Shown here: positions 32,753-42,578 of the stretch, one piece after another | Layout: every line of letters begins with the position of its first letter | Position numbering within the stretch: position 1 is the first letter of the stretch | Assembly (NCBI RefSeq): GCF_003429005.1 | Contig: NZ_QVQV01000008.1 | Span: forward strand, 62,001-126,000 | Source of the DNA: Paraburkholderia sp. DHOC27 | GTDB taxonomy: Bacteria; Pseudomonadota; Gammaproteobacteria; Burkholderiales; Burkholderiaceae | Reading direction: 5' to 3' | Length of the DNA stretch: 64,000 nt | Program-made: the position numbers and the translations under genes | Notes under the pieces: generated by a model | Database searches by the model: none | The model's input: the letters and a program-made list of their open reading frames with translations, nothing else | Told to the model about the DNA's origin: nothing

Positions 32753-35700
32753 GCACCCTCACGCTCGCCCTGAGCCTCGTCAGCCTGTGTAGCGTGACGC
32801 TGCCGAGCGCCGCCTACGCGCAGGCGCAATCTTCCGGCGACCCGCTCAACGTCCTGATCGACCAGGGCAAGTACTGGCAGGCCCACCACCGTGGCGACCT
32901 TGCCGAACAGGCGTGGCAGAAGGTGCTGCGGATCGATCCGAAGCAACCGGATGCGCTGTTCGGCATGGGCATGGTGCTCGCCGACCGCAAGGACGGCAGC
33001 GGCGCGCAGCAATATCTGGCGCGGCTGCGGGCCGTGGCGCCGAACTATCCGACCATCGACGAACTGGGACGGCGCCTCGGCGAGAGCAGCGAGCGCGACC
33101 AGACTGTCAACGACGCGCGACGTCTGCAGCAAAGCGGCCAGGCCGCGAGCGCCGTGCAGGAGTATCAGCGCGCGCTGGAAGGCAAACCCGCCACGCCCGA
33201 ACTGCAACTCGAGTACTACCAGGCACTGGCGGCGACGCCGCAAGGCTGGGACCAGGCGCGCCGTGGACTGCAACAGCTCGCCGAGCAGAACCCGGACGAG
33301 CCGCGCTATGCGCTCGCCTACGCACAACATCTGACCTATCGCGACGTGACGCGCCGCGAAGGGATTGCGCGTCTGCAAAAGCTCTCCGGCGACAGCACCG
33401 AAGGTGCGGCCGCGAAAAAGAGCTGGCGCCAGGCGCTGTTGTGGCTCGACGCCCGCGCCTCGGATGCCCCGCTCTATCAGGCCTATTTGCAGATCGCGCC
33501 GGACGATGCCGCCGTGAAGGCGCGCTACGACTCGATGGTGCAGCAGGATCAGGCCGCACGCGAGCAGGCGCAGCAGAATGCCGCCGTGGGTGCGCGTGGC
33601 CGCGTGATCGCCGATGGTTTTGCCGCGCTGGATCGTGGCGATATCGTCACGGCGCGCAGCAAGTTTTCGTCGGTATTGTCCAGCTCGCCTAACGATAGCG
33701 ATGCGCTTGGCGGCATGGGGATTGCCGCGCTCAAGCAGGAGCACTTCTCCGAAGCGCGCGATTATCTCGAACGCGCGTCGCGCAGCGGCAACCCGACGCG
33801 CTGGAAAGACGCGTTGCAGAGCGCGACGTACTGGACCTACACCAGCGATGCAATCGGCGCGCGCAGCAACGGCGAATTTGCCAAAGCCAAGTCACTGTTC
33901 GAGCGCGCCATCGCGCTGAACCCGTCTGACGTCACCGCACAGGTTTTGCTCGGCGAAATGCTGCTGAACAACGGCGACCCAGTGGGTGCCGAGCAGGCTT
34001 ACCGGATGGCCTTGCGCCGTCAGGCCGATAACCCCGATGCGATTCGCGGCCTCGTCGGCGCACTCGCGGCTCAGGGACGCGGCGACGAAGCACTGCAGTT
34101 CGCCAATCAGTTGAACAGCGAACAACAGGCCAAGGCCGGCGGCATCAACCGCCTGCGCGGCGAAGCGCAGGCCGCCCAGGCGCGTGCCGCCGAAGCACGC
34201 GGCGATCTGGGCGCGGCACGCAGCCTGTTCGAAGACGCGCTACTCAGCAATCCTGATGATCCGTGGATGCGCCTCGATCTCGCACGCATTTACGTGCGCG
34301 AAGGCGCGATTGCGAACGCCCGCAGCATGATGGACGGCTTGCTGGCGAGCCACCCCGACATGACCGACGCGCTCTATGCGAGCGCCCTGCTGTCAGCGGA
34401 AACCCAGGACTGGTCCGCTGGTCTCGCGCAGCTCGACCGCATCCCCCCCGCCCAGCGCACCGCGGACATGACCACCTTGCAGCACCGGCTGTGGGTGCAT
34501 CAGCAGGCGAGCGCCGCGACGCAGTTGGCGAAGAGTGGCCAGACGCAGCAGGCTTATGCGATGTTGCGCGACGCCGAGCCGGTGGCGGCCGGCAATCCCG
34601 AACTGATTGGCGCGCTGGCGACCGCGTATCAGCAGATGGGAGATTCGAACCGCGCGTTGTGGCTCGTGCGCAGCGCGATGAGCGCCGCGCCGGGCGACAC
34701 GGGCTTGCTGCTCGAATACGCCGGCATTCTGCTTGCGACTCATCAGGATAACGAACTAGGCATGGTGATGCGGCGGCTCTCGTCGACGCAGCTCACGCCG
34801 CAGCAGCGCACCGATTTCGGCAATCTGAATCTGGCCATCGTGATCCGCCAGGCCGATAGCGTGCGGCAACGCGGCGACCTCGCCGCCGCCTACGACGTGA
34901 TTGCGCCGTGGCTCGCGGCGATGCCCGACAATCCCGATCTGCAGGCCGCGCTCGGCCGGTTGTATACATCCGCCGGCGACGATCGCAACGCGCTCGCCAG
35001 TTACCGCGTGGCGCTCGCGCGCCGCCCCGACGACCAGAGTCTGTTGCTCGCCGCGCTGCCCGCCGCAACCGGCGCGAAAGATTTCGATTACGCCGAACAG
35101 CTCGCCACCCAGGCGCTCAATGCCGCACCGGATGATCCCGACGTGCTGGCCGCCGTGGGCCGCATGTATCGCGCCGAGGGCAAGCTCTCGCTGGCGTCGA
35201 CCTATCTGCAACGCTCGCTGATCGCGTCGAACACGCCGGTCAGCAGCGTGCCGCGCGCCGGTTCGGCGAGCAACGTGCCGCGTGGCTGGGAAGTGGCGAT
35301 GCGCAGAATCGGCGCGACGCCGTTGCCGGGCACCAATCCGTTCGAAGGAAAAACCGCCGTCGATGTCCCCGCAGATGGCAGCGCCAGCGGCAGCTTCAAC
35401 GCCGCCGCGCCGACGCAACCGTATGTTGCGCCTGCCACCTCTCCGTATTCGCAGTCCTCTTTTCCGACGCAGACCGTGCCGAACTATCCGCCGCCCTCAT
35501 CACCCGCGCCCTACGTCGCGCCGTATAACGCGCCTTATGGCGCTCCCGGAGGCGCACCAGGGATGGCGCCCGGCGGCCGCTCCGGCGCGCCGAATTCCAG
35601 CATGGGGACGGCCGGCTACGGTCCCGACAATTACGGCACCAGCGATGCAGGGATGGGACAAGCCGCGCCGTTGCAGCCGTACCCCAACCAGGGACAGCCG

Positions 35701-37503
35701 GCGATGCAGCAGCCGGTGCCGTACAACGCGCCTTATAACGCACCGTATCAGCCGTATCCACCGCAAGGCGCCGCGCCCTATGGCGCGCCTGCCCCTTACG
35801 TAGCGACGCCGTGGCCGATGTCGCCGACAGCGCGCGAGGCCCAGGCCAATGCAACCCAGCAAGGCCAGCCGAACTATCCGAACACGGGGACCGCGAAGTC
35901 CAGCAAGAAACAGACGACTTCACGCAACCGCCCGACGACGCGCTACGCGAATGGCTCGACGCAGGGCTATGCGCAGGCGCCTTATGGACAACCCTACGCA
36001 CAGCAGCAATACGGACAACAAGTCTACGCGCAGCAGCCGTATTACGGACAACAGCAGGGTTATCCGCAGCAGCAGGGCTATGCCCAACAGGGTTATCCGC
36101 AGCAACAGCCGTACGTGCCGCAACCGTATCCCCAGCAGCAGGGTTATCCGAATCAGGGCTATTACGCGCAACAGCAGCAATACATTCCGCAGCCGCCCAC
36201 CGGCTACGCGCAGCCGTCCTACCCCCCGCAATCCGGCGGACAGAATTCCGCGGCCAATGCGGCCAATTCGCAGACGCTGGGTGTGGCGGAAGAACTGGCG
36301 CAGGTCAATCGCGAGCAGACCAGCACGGTGAGCGGCGGCATCGTGTTCCGCAATCGGGCCGGCGAGGACGGCTTGTCCGACCTGACGGATATCGAAGCGC
36401 CCATTCAGGGACGCATCCAGGCAGGCAACGGCCACGTCGTCGTGACGGCCACGCCGGTGACGCTCGATGCCAGCACCGCGAGCAACAGCGTGAATACGCT
36501 GGCGCGCTTCGGCTCGGGGCTGTCGTCGTCGCAATCGGCCAACAACGCGTTCTCGAACAAGAACACGTATGGCTCGCAGACGGCTAACGGCGTGGGGCTC
36601 TCGGTCGGCTATGAGAACAAGAGCATCAGCGGCGATGTGGGCGTGACGCCGCTTGGCTTTCCGGAGAAGAACATCGTAGGCGGCGCGCAGTACAACGGTG
36701 CCGTGACCGATCAGGTGACGTACTCGCTCGCGGTGGCGCGCCGCGCAGTGACGGACAGTTTGCTCTCCTATGCAGGCGCGCGCGATCAGGGCGCGAATCT
36801 GCAATGGGGTGGCGTGACGTCGAATGGCGGCCTCGCCAGCATTTCATGGGATGACGGCACGAACGGCGTGTATGCGAATGCGTCGTACCAGTACTACATG
36901 GGCGACCACGTGCAGAACAACGACGCCGTGAAGGGCGGCGGCGGCCTCTACACCCGTCTCGTGAAGAACACTGACCAGACGCTGACGATTGGCGTCAACA
37001 CCACACTGATGGGCTACAACAAAAACCTGTCGTACTTCACGTATGGCCAGGGTGGCTACTTCAGTCCGCAGCAGTATGTGATCCTGAATCTGCCGGTGGA
37101 ATTCACCGGGAGGAATGGTGGTTTCGTGTATGACCTGAAGGGGTCGATCGGCGTGCAGCATTATCGTCAGGACGCATCCGATTATTTCCCGCTGGATCCG
37201 GGCATGCAGAGCAATGCGGCCAGCAATGCGACGACCGCGATCGCGAAGGGTCAGTCAGTGGATAGCGGCGCGGTGTATCCCGGCCAGAGCAAGACGGGCG
37301 TGAGCTACTCGTTCAGCGCCGTGGGCGAGTATCAACTCGCGCCGCAATTGACCGTGGGCGCGATGGCGTCGCTGGGTAACGCGTATCAGTATCGCGAGTG
37401 GCTCGCGGCAGTTTATGTGCGGTATAGCTTCACCAAGCAAGGTGGGTTGCAGCCGTTCCCGCCGACGCCGTTGGCGTCGCCTTATGTTTCGATGTCGGAT
37501 TGA
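32743..37503 (+). CDS. bcsC: Cellulose export protein BcsC with extended Pro/Gln/Tyr linker
   Basis: 1586 residues, some 400 more than E. coli BcsC. The ATG at 32743 has GGAG ten bases upstream and gives a signal peptide (MRLSTLTLALSLVSLCSV...AYAQ). About 17 TPR units fill residues 40-850 and should bind peptidoglycan or BcsB. A low-complexity region (about 880-1170) rich in Pro, Gln, Tyr, Gly and Ala comes next, and a C-terminal outer-membrane beta-barrel (about 1200-1586, ending VYVRYSFTKQGGLQPFPPTP) forms the exit pore. The linker, with YPQQQGY-type repeats, accounts for the excess length. Last gene of the bcs operon. Confidence 0.95.
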   Translation: MRLSTLTLALSLVSLCSVTLPSAAYAQAQSSGDPLNVLIDQGKYWQAHHRGDLAEQAWQKVLRIDPKQPDALFGMGMVLADRKDGSGAQQYLARLRAVAPNYPTIDELGRRLGESSERDQTVNDARRLQQSGQAASAVQEYQRALEGKPATPELQLEYYQALAATPQGWDQARRGLQQLAEQNPDEPRYALAYAQHLTYRDVTRREGIARLQKLSGDSTEGAAAKKSWRQALLWLDARASDAPLYQAYLQIAPDDAAVKARYDSMVQQDQAAREQAQQNAAVGARGRVIADGFAALDRGDIVTARSKFSSVLSSSPNDSDALGGMGIAALKQEHFSEARDYLERASRSGNPTRWKDALQSATYWTYTSDAIGARSNGEFAKAKSLFERAIALNPSDVTAQVLLGEMLLNNGDPVGAEQAYRMALRRQADNPDAIRGLVGALAAQGRGDEALQFANQLNSEQQAKAGGINRLRGEAQAAQARAAEARGDLGAARSLFEDALLSNPDDPWMRLDLARIYVREGAIANARSMMDGLLASHPDMTDALYASALLSAETQDWSAGLAQLDRIPPAQRTADMTTLQHRLWVHQQASAATQLAKSGQTQQAYAMLRDAEPVAAGNPELIGALATAYQQMGDSNRALWLVRSAMSAAPGDTGLLLEYAGILLATHQDNELGMVMRRLSSTQLTPQQRTDFGNLNLAIVIRQADSVRQRGDLAAAYDVIAPWLAAMPDNPDLQAALGRLYTSAGDDRNALASYRVALARRPDDQSLLLAALPAATGAKDFDYAEQLATQALNAAPDDPDVLAAVGRMYRAEGKLSLASTYLQRSLIASNTPVSSVPRAGSASNVPRGWEVAMRRIGATPLPGTNPFEGKTAVDVPADGSASGSFNAAAPTQPYVAPATSPYSQSSFPTQTVPNYPPPSSPAPYVAPYNAPYGAPGGAPGMAPGGRSGAPNSSMGTAGYGPDNYGTSDAGMGQAAPLQPYPNQGQPAMQQPVPYNAPYNAPYQPYPPQGAAPYGAPAPYVATPWPMSPTAREAQANATQQGQPNYPNTGTAKSSKKQTTSRNRPTTRYANGSTQGYAQAPYGQPYAQQQYGQQVYAQQPYYGQQQGYPQQQGYAQQGYPQQQPYVPQPYPQQQGYPNQGYYAQQQQYIPQPPTGYAQPSYPPQSGGQNSAANAANSQTLGVAEELAQVNREQTSTVSGGIVFRNRAGEDGLSDLTDIEAPIQGRIQAGNGHVVVTATPVTLDASTASNSVNTLARFGSGLSSSQSANNAFSNKNTYGSQTANGVGLSVGYENKSISGDVGVTPLGFPEKNIVGGAQYNGAVTDQVTYSLAVARRAVTDSLLSYAGARDQGANLQWGGVTSNGGLASISWDDGTNGVYANASYQYYMGDHVQNNDAVKGGGGLYTRLVKNTDQTLTIGVNTTLMGYNKNLSYFTYGQGGYFSPQQYVILNLPVEFTGRNGGFVYDLKGSIGVQHYRQDASDYFPLDPGMQSNAASNATTAIAKGQSVDSGAVYPGQSKTGVSYSFSAVGEYQLAPQLTVGAMASLGNAYQYREWLAAVYVRYSFTKQGGLQPFPPTPLASPYVSMSD
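35995..36200 (+). repeat. YGQQ/YPQQQ-coding degenerate repeats in bcsC
   Basis: A stretch of bcsC coding repeated short units of Tyr, Pro, Gly and runs of two or three Gln (for example YPQQQGY, YGQQ, YAQQ). At the DNA level it is a run of CAG/CAA plus TAT-type units. Such tracts expand and contract by slippage, so length variation between strains is likely. Confidence 0.8.
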
Positions 37504-38094
37504 GGGGGTGGGTTGCCCGCGCCGGGAATCGTGGGGGGGTGATTTCTGGCGGGGGGTGGCAAGGGTGCTGCCAGCAATTCTCAGCGCACTTCCAATGCAA
37601 GCCCCCGTTCGTCTTGCTGTAGTTGTATCTGGCAACTTCACACGTCAAGCCCCGCCTTCAATCCCATCGTTCGGTTCCGGACCGAAATCGATCGAGAATC
37701 GTGGGCGAGTTTTAGCATAAGCAGAAAATCTTCCGCCTTCTAACCCGCCACTAGAATGCGGCTACAACTCGATCGCGCCCTGCTGCGTCGCAGCCTGCTG
37801 AACTATTTTAGCGATCAGGTTACCTCCTAGCAGTTATCAGTCTGCTAGATCGTTATGCGCGTGCGACTTCGCATTGGCTATCCGACCGACGCGTTCCACT
37901 ACTACATTCACCCGCCTACCCGGCCGCCCTTTTATCGCTGAATGCGGCTGACCATTCTCAGCATGAATGCAGAAGTTTCCGATAAAGCAGCGTTCAACAT
38001 TCTCTGAAAATCGTCGCCAGAGGTAAAAATTCCCAAACGACACCCGACTTGAGTGTCGTTGACGCTTGATTTTAATCGAAACGGAACGCGATAA
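37504..38094. other. Intergenic region between bcsC and the secretion island
   Basis: 591 bases with no supported gene. The first 60 bases after bcsC are G-rich on the plus strand; composition then falls towards A+T, marking the left border of the island. A small inverted repeat TTCGGT-TCCGG-ACCGAA lies at 37670-37686. No tRNA, integrase or transposase remnant was recognised at this border. Confidence 0.5.
38036..38060 (+). promoter_or_regulatory. Hairpin upstream of the 266-aa membrane protein gene
   Basis: AACGACAC-N9-GTGTCGTT is a perfect 8-bp stem with a 9-base loop, ending 34 bases before the start at 38095. It is placed to be an operator or a 5' leader hairpin; there is no U-tract after it. 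Confidence 0.45.
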
Positions 38095-38895
38095 ATGAAC
38101 CATAAACGAGTGTGCGCCGGAATAGCGGCACTGGCAATTGTTGTCATCACGTCATTCTATTTAGGATATGGTTTTTCGATCAAGCAAGCTAACAAAAAAA
38201 TAAACGCAAGCGAAAACAACAACATTCATGACGAAACTCAAAAACGCAACTCAGTTTCAAGCGATCTCTCCATCACAATAAATCCTTATGCGGCGTCATC
38301 TCCCATACACCACGAATTTGATGAATTTCGCAAATGGGTTTTGGACAACAAAAAACTGGCCACCCTTAGCGATTCGACAAGCCCTGGACATCTGTTGCGA
38401 CTCTCGGGGCAACTAGAGGCACAAGGGATAGCACGATTGCCGACTGAATTGCTAGAGCAACGCTTTTCATCGGTTAACAAGATATTGGCCTCCCTCGACA
38501 CCCATACATGCAGCATGCTCGTGAAAGGATCCTTCGACCTCCCAGAATTCATGTCTCAAGCCACTCCGGTCATGGAGTTGTTTAGCGATGCCGAGGCGAA
38601 GGCATGGATTGCCGTGAACAAAGCTGCGATCGAAGCACAACTGGAAGGATCTCCAATCATCGTTTTGCCGATCGAAGACGCTACACGGAGCGTACTCAAA
38701 ATAGCCAAATCCATGTACGAACCCGACTCTAAGGTGTTCATTTCCGAATTGACCAAGCTCAAAACAGCAAACGACGAAGATGCGTGCGCCATGGCCAGAA
38801 CTCTCTACTCCAGAGGAAACTCCTTGCCAGAGCCTTATCGTGGATATATGGCAAGAATGCTACTTACTGGAAAAGAAGGGAATGAGAAAATTTAA
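38095..38895 (+). CDS. Membrane-anchored protein of unknown function, possible partner of the RTX protein
   Basis: 266 residues. Residues 8-27 (GIAALAIVVITSFYLGYGF) are one hydrophobic segment after a positive N-terminus, so the bulk should be periplasmic with the anchor in the inner membrane. The remainder is polar and helical (LLRLSGQLEAQGIARLPTELLEQRFSSV), with cysteines in HTCSM and EDACAM. I recognise no family. The DNA is much more A/T-rich than the neighbours (20 G+C of 60 bases at 38161-38220). It lies 59 bases before the RTX-like gene on the same strand. An immunity or accessory role is inferred from that position only. Confidence 0.7.
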   Translation: MNHKRVCAGIAALAIVVITSFYLGYGFSIKQANKKINASENNNIHDETQKRNSVSSDLSITINPYAASSPIHHEFDEFRKWVLDNKKLATLSDSTSPGHLLRLSGQLEAQGIARLPTELLEQRFSSVNKILASLDTHTCSMLVKGSFDLPEFMSQATPVMELFSDAEAKAWIAVNKAAIEAQLEGSPIIVLPIEDATRSVLKIAKSMYEPDSKVFISELTKLKTANDEDACAMARTLYSRGNSLPEPYRGYMARMLLTGKEGNEKI

Positions 38896-38954
38896 ATTTT
38901 AAAAAAAACACGACTTCCCTAATGCTAACCCCCAACTCAAGACGAGTAGCCAAA

Positions 38955-41900
38955 ATGCAGACGTATTCATTTTCTGATTATCTCGGCCCATTGTTTGATA
39001 CGGGTGCGTCGATGGCTGGCGCAATGGAAACCGCGGCTGGAGGTGACGTTGCAGGGACAGCCGTTGCCATCGGGCTAACGATTGTCGGTGCCCAACCCGC
39101 CCTCACTGGCAACGGTTTAGTTGGAGCGATTGGTTCGATCGTTGGCGCCGGCGACTCGATTACGACCGCAGTCGGCGGTCTGCAAGACGAGATAGATGCC
39201 GTGTCCAGTTCGCTCACCAACTATCAGGACGCGCTGGCGTCCGGCGACCAAGGTTCAATAAGCGCTGGAGGCCTCGCAGTGGTGGAGGCGGTCGCAAATG
39301 CGGTTAACACTCTCGGGTCTGTGATCTCGGGGGTTGCCGGCGCGATGGCATCGGCTGATATGGTGGGATCGGCCGCGATGGCGCCCGTCGCCAGTCTTGG
39401 CCTCGCGATTTCGGCTGTGGCTGGCTTACTCGCGATGACCGCAAGTAACTTGGTCACCGACGCCGTTAAGTCAGCCGCAAACGATATCAGCAATTTGCTC
39501 AATGACATTAGCTCTCAGTCAGGTACCGGTTCGTCAACTTCCGGGTCGTGGGGTTCTGGCAAGACAGGAGAGTCTAGCTCTACCAGCAAGGGGCCCGAAT
39601 CCGGCGCAGGTGGCGGCGCGATGGGCAAATACCCGGACGACGGCCTCGACTTCACCAGTCCTCTCGTTCTTGACCTGACCGGTTCTGGACTCAACCTGAC
39701 ACCGTTGAACACGAGTTCCCCTTATTTTGACTTGGCCAACGACGGCTTTGCCCGTCAAACGGGCTGGATAGGCGCCGGCATGGGATTGCTGTGCTTCGAT
39801 CCAAACGATCAAGAAATCACGAACATTACCCAACTGTTCGGCAACGAAAAGACCGACGGCTTTGACATTCTGAGTAAGCTCGACACCAATCACGATATGG
39901 TGATTGATGCATCGGATCCAGAATTTGCAAGTCTGCGCGTATGGGTGGACGCCAACGGTAACGGCACCACGAACTCAGGTGAACTTTACACACTCAGCCA
40001 ACTCGGCATCGTCTCTATCAACCTGAATGCGGCCGCTGTGAGCGAGACCGTCGCGGGCAATAAAATAAGCTCGATCAGCACTTATACGATGTCAGACGGC
40101 ACCACCCGCGAAATCGCCGACGCATGGTTTGCCAACAGCACCATGAACACCAAACCTCTGACGCCGGTCGCGATAAGCGAAACTGCAGCGAACCTGCCTC
40201 AGATTGCGGGTGCTGGAACGTTACGTGATCTGCGCTCAGCCATGACGCTCGATCACAGTTTGCAAAGCCTGGTCCAAAACTTTGTTACTCAGACGGCCGG
40301 GACCAGTCCCGCTGCTATTGAATCGGCTGGTCAAGCGATCCTGTTCCAATGGGCAGGCATCACGTCGGTAGATCCCAACTCGCGCGGTGGCGCAATTGAT
40401 GCACGACAGCTCAGCTTTGTCGAGCAGTACCTGGGGCGGCCGTTCTACTCGACCGGTGACGGCGTGAACCCAGGAATCAGGGCATCAGCTTACCTGCAGC
40501 AATGTTGGAACGATCTATACGACGCAACGCTTGCGCGCCTGATTCTGCAATCACCATTAGCGGCTAGCGTAGCTCCGGAATTTTATTACGACTCATCCAC
40601 CGACACGGTCCGGGCGTCTGCAACGTTCGCTCCCGCTCTCGCTGCTGCATTCGAGCGTCTTGGCACGATATCCTCGACAAACCTTGCTTCATGGGACCTG
40701 CTGTTGCGCGTGGCAGACGCCGCGCGATTTGACATGGGCATGTCGGACTCTGTATTTGAAAAATATGTTGCCGCTGCCACGAACGACACCATTGCGTCGG
40801 TTGCAAACGCCATCACGTCTGGGTTGCAGATCAGCATTGATGCATCAGGCCGGATGCAGGAAACCGGCAGTACGATTTATCACGATTACTATGCCGCTCC
40901 TGGCGTGAGCGTGCTGATCGGGCAACGCGCCGGCAACGACCCGTCGGTCCAGTTGCCGGGCCACGACGTCTTCCACTACTCCGCTGGGGACGGTGTCGTT
41001 GAGATCCGTGAAAGCGATCCGAACTCTAGCGTGCCCGCCAATACGCTGAGCTTTGGCCTTAGAATCGACCCGTCTTCTATCAAAGCCAAAGTCCTCAGCA
41101 ATGGCGACATAGTGCTAACCGACGGCGTCGCGGGTGACCAGATCACGGTGGTTGGCGGTTTGCGAGACGATGGCCGAGGTCTCCAGATTGTGCGATTCAA
41201 TGACGGCACTACTTGGGGGCGGTTTCAACTAATCGAACTTGCAGCAGTCTGCGGAACAACGGTTAACGATACGTTGTATGGAACTGCTGCGGCAGAGGTA
41301 TTTGACGGTAAGGGTGGTAACGACTATGTCCAGGGTGGCGGCGGTGGCGATACATTCATGTTTAATGCCGGCTATGGAAAACTGGAAATCTCTGAGTCAG
41401 ACAGTAGCAAGACGCCGTACAACGTGCTCGCATTCGGTCCAGGCATCAGCGCATCGTCAGTCTCAGTGCGTACAAACGCAAACGGAGGCATCGTACTAAC
41501 CGATGGCATCGCTGGCGATCAAATCACCCTTGACTCAGCCATGCTCTTTTACAACATGGGCGTGCAAGCCGTACGGTTTGCAGATAACACGGTCTGGACA
41601 CAGCAGCAGCTACTCCGTATGGCAACCACCGGCACAGCAGCAGACGACAAGATCTACGGTACCAGCAACGCTGAAGTGTTCGATGGCAAAGGTGGCAACG
41701 ACTACGTCCAGGGCGGTGGCGGTGGCGATACGTTCATTTTCAATGCAGGCTACGGGAAACTGGAGATTGCAGAAACCGACTCGAGTAAAACGCCGCACAA
41801 CGTGCTCCAACTGGGTACAGGACTTAGCGCGTCATCTATTGCCGTAAGAGTTACGGAAAATTTCAATATCGTTCTGACCGATGGCGTAGCGGGTGACCAG

Positions 41901-42524
41901 ATCACGTTGGATTGGGAGGCAAGCAGTCTTGCAAGCGGTGTCCAGGAAGTGCAGTTCGCCGACGGAACCACGTGGGACAGGCAGCAAATGTTGCAAATGG
42001 CCGCGACCGGCACGACAGGCAATGACAAGCTTTACGCAGCATCCATCGGGGTCGTATTCGACGGCAAGGGCGGCAACGACTATATCCAGAGTCAGGGCGG
42101 CGGTGATACGTTCATCTTCAACGCTGGATACGGCAAGCTCGAAATCCTCGAATTCGACTCGAGTAAATCGCCTCTCAACGTGCTGAAGTTGGGCGCTGGA
42201 ATTGACGCGTCTTCTCTCACTGTACGCACTTCGGGAAATAACCTGATTCTTACGGATGGCATCGCGGGAGATCAGATCACCCTCGATTCATTCAAGACCG
42301 CCAATTCGTATGGCGTTCAAGAAGTGCAGTTTGCAGACGGCACGAACTTCAACCGGGACCAATTATTGGACATGGCGAATCGCCCGGTGATGTTTGCCGA
42401 ACGGCAGATCAATAACCTGATCGCAGGTATGGCTTCGTACGGCGTAGAGCCTGCGGCCAGTTCGCAAACGCTCGTTGTAGCTCAACCGCAGCCACAGGTC
42501 ACGCTCTCAGCCAACCTGTACTGA
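38955..42524 (+). CDS. FrpA/FrpC-like RTX-type protein, type I secretion substrate
   Basis: 1189 residues from the ATG at 38955 (an ATG at 38922 is also open; neither has a strong ribosome site). Residues 20-175 are Gly/Ala-rich and hydrophobic with several possible membrane helices. A Ser/Gly linker (186-225) follows, then the FrpC-type module SPLVLDLTGSGLNLTP with Ca-binding loops DTNHDMVIDASDPEF (310-324) and DANGNGTTNSGEL (332-344). After a helical middle, repeats of about 126 residues combine two RTX nonapeptides (GKGGNDYVQ, GGGGGDTFI) with a haemolysin-type calcium-binding related unit (IVLTDGVAGDQITL). The tail INNLIAGMASYGVEPAA matches C-terminal secretion signals of this family. Exported by the genes behind it; toxin or adhesin is undecided. 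Confidence 0.88.
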   Translation: MQTYSFSDYLGPLFDTGASMAGAMETAAGGDVAGTAVAIGLTIVGAQPALTGNGLVGAIGSIVGAGDSITTAVGGLQDEIDAVSSSLTNYQDALASGDQGSISAGGLAVVEAVANAVNTLGSVISGVAGAMASADMVGSAAMAPVASLGLAISAVAGLLAMTASNLVTDAVKSAANDISNLLNDISSQSGTGSSTSGSWGSGKTGESSSTSKGPESGAGGGAMGKYPDDGLDFTSPLVLDLTGSGLNLTPLNTSSPYFDLANDGFARQTGWIGAGMGLLCFDPNDQEITNITQLFGNEKTDGFDILSKLDTNHDMVIDASDPEFASLRVWVDANGNGTTNSGELYTLSQLGIVSINLNAAAVSETVAGNKISSISTYTMSDGTTREIADAWFANSTMNTKPLTPVAISETAANLPQIAGAGTLRDLRSAMTLDHSLQSLVQNFVTQTAGTSPAAIESAGQAILFQWAGITSVDPNSRGGAIDARQLSFVEQYLGRPFYSTGDGVNPGIRASAYLQQCWNDLYDATLARLILQSPLAASVAPEFYYDSSTDTVRASATFAPALAAAFERLGTISSTNLASWDLLLRVADAARFDMGMSDSVFEKYVAAATNDTIASVANAITSGLQISIDASGRMQETGSTIYHDYYAAPGVSVLIGQRAGNDPSVQLPGHDVFHYSAGDGVVEIRESDPNSSVPANTLSFGLRIDPSSIKAKVLSNGDIVLTDGVAGDQITVVGGLRDDGRGLQIVRFNDGTTWGRFQLIELAAVCGTTVNDTLYGTAAAEVFDGKGGNDYVQGGGGGDTFMFNAGYGKLEISESDSSKTPYNVLAFGPGISASSVSVRTNANGGIVLTDGIAGDQITLDSAMLFYNMGVQAVRFADNTVWTQQQLLRMATTGTAADDKIYGTSNAEVFDGKGGNDYVQGGGGGDTFIFNAGYGKLEIAETDSSKTPHNVLQLGTGLSASSIAVRVTENFNIVLTDGVAGDQITLDWEASSLASGVQEVQFADGTTWDRQQMLQMAATGTTGNDKLYAASIGVVFDGKGGNDYIQSQGGGDTFIFNAGYGKLEILEFDSSKSPLNVLKLGAGIDASSLTVRTSGNNLILTDGIAGDQITLDSFKTANSYGVQEVQFADGTNFNRDQLLDMANRPVMFAERQINNLIAGMASYGVEPAASSQTLVVAQPQPQVTLSANLY
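41254..42378 (+). repeat. Three intragenic repeats of about 378 bp in the RTX gene
   Basis: Units start near 41254, 41627 and 42007, each coding TG(T)-x-x-N/DDKLYG, VFDGKGGNDY, GGGDTFIFNAGYGKLEI, SKTP-x-NVL and VLTDGIAGDQITLD, FADGT. A partial fourth copy without the nonapeptides precedes them (about 40960-41250). The nonapeptide cores are close to identical in DNA, so recombination between them could change repeat number. Confidence 0.8.
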
Positions 42525-42549
42525 CGCACACCCGTCCTCGGTCGCCCAC

Positions 42550-42578
42550 GCATCCGCGAGTTTCCTCGTCGCGGATGC
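42550..42578 (+). promoter_or_regulatory. Hairpin covering the start codon of the exporter gene
   Basis: GCATCCGCGA-N9-TCGCGGATGC is a perfect 10-bp stem whose 3' arm contains the ATG (42575-42577) of the ABC exporter. It lies in the 50-base gap after the RTX gene. It could terminate part of the transcription or hide the start codon, so that more substrate than exporter is made. There is no U-tract. Confidence 0.65.

Noticed and set aside
35395..36245. Bacteriophage tail-fibre or collagen-like insertion in bcsC
   Set aside because: The segment lacks Gly-x-y periodicity and stays in frame with TPR and barrel parts; it is a low-complexity linker, not a foreign gene.
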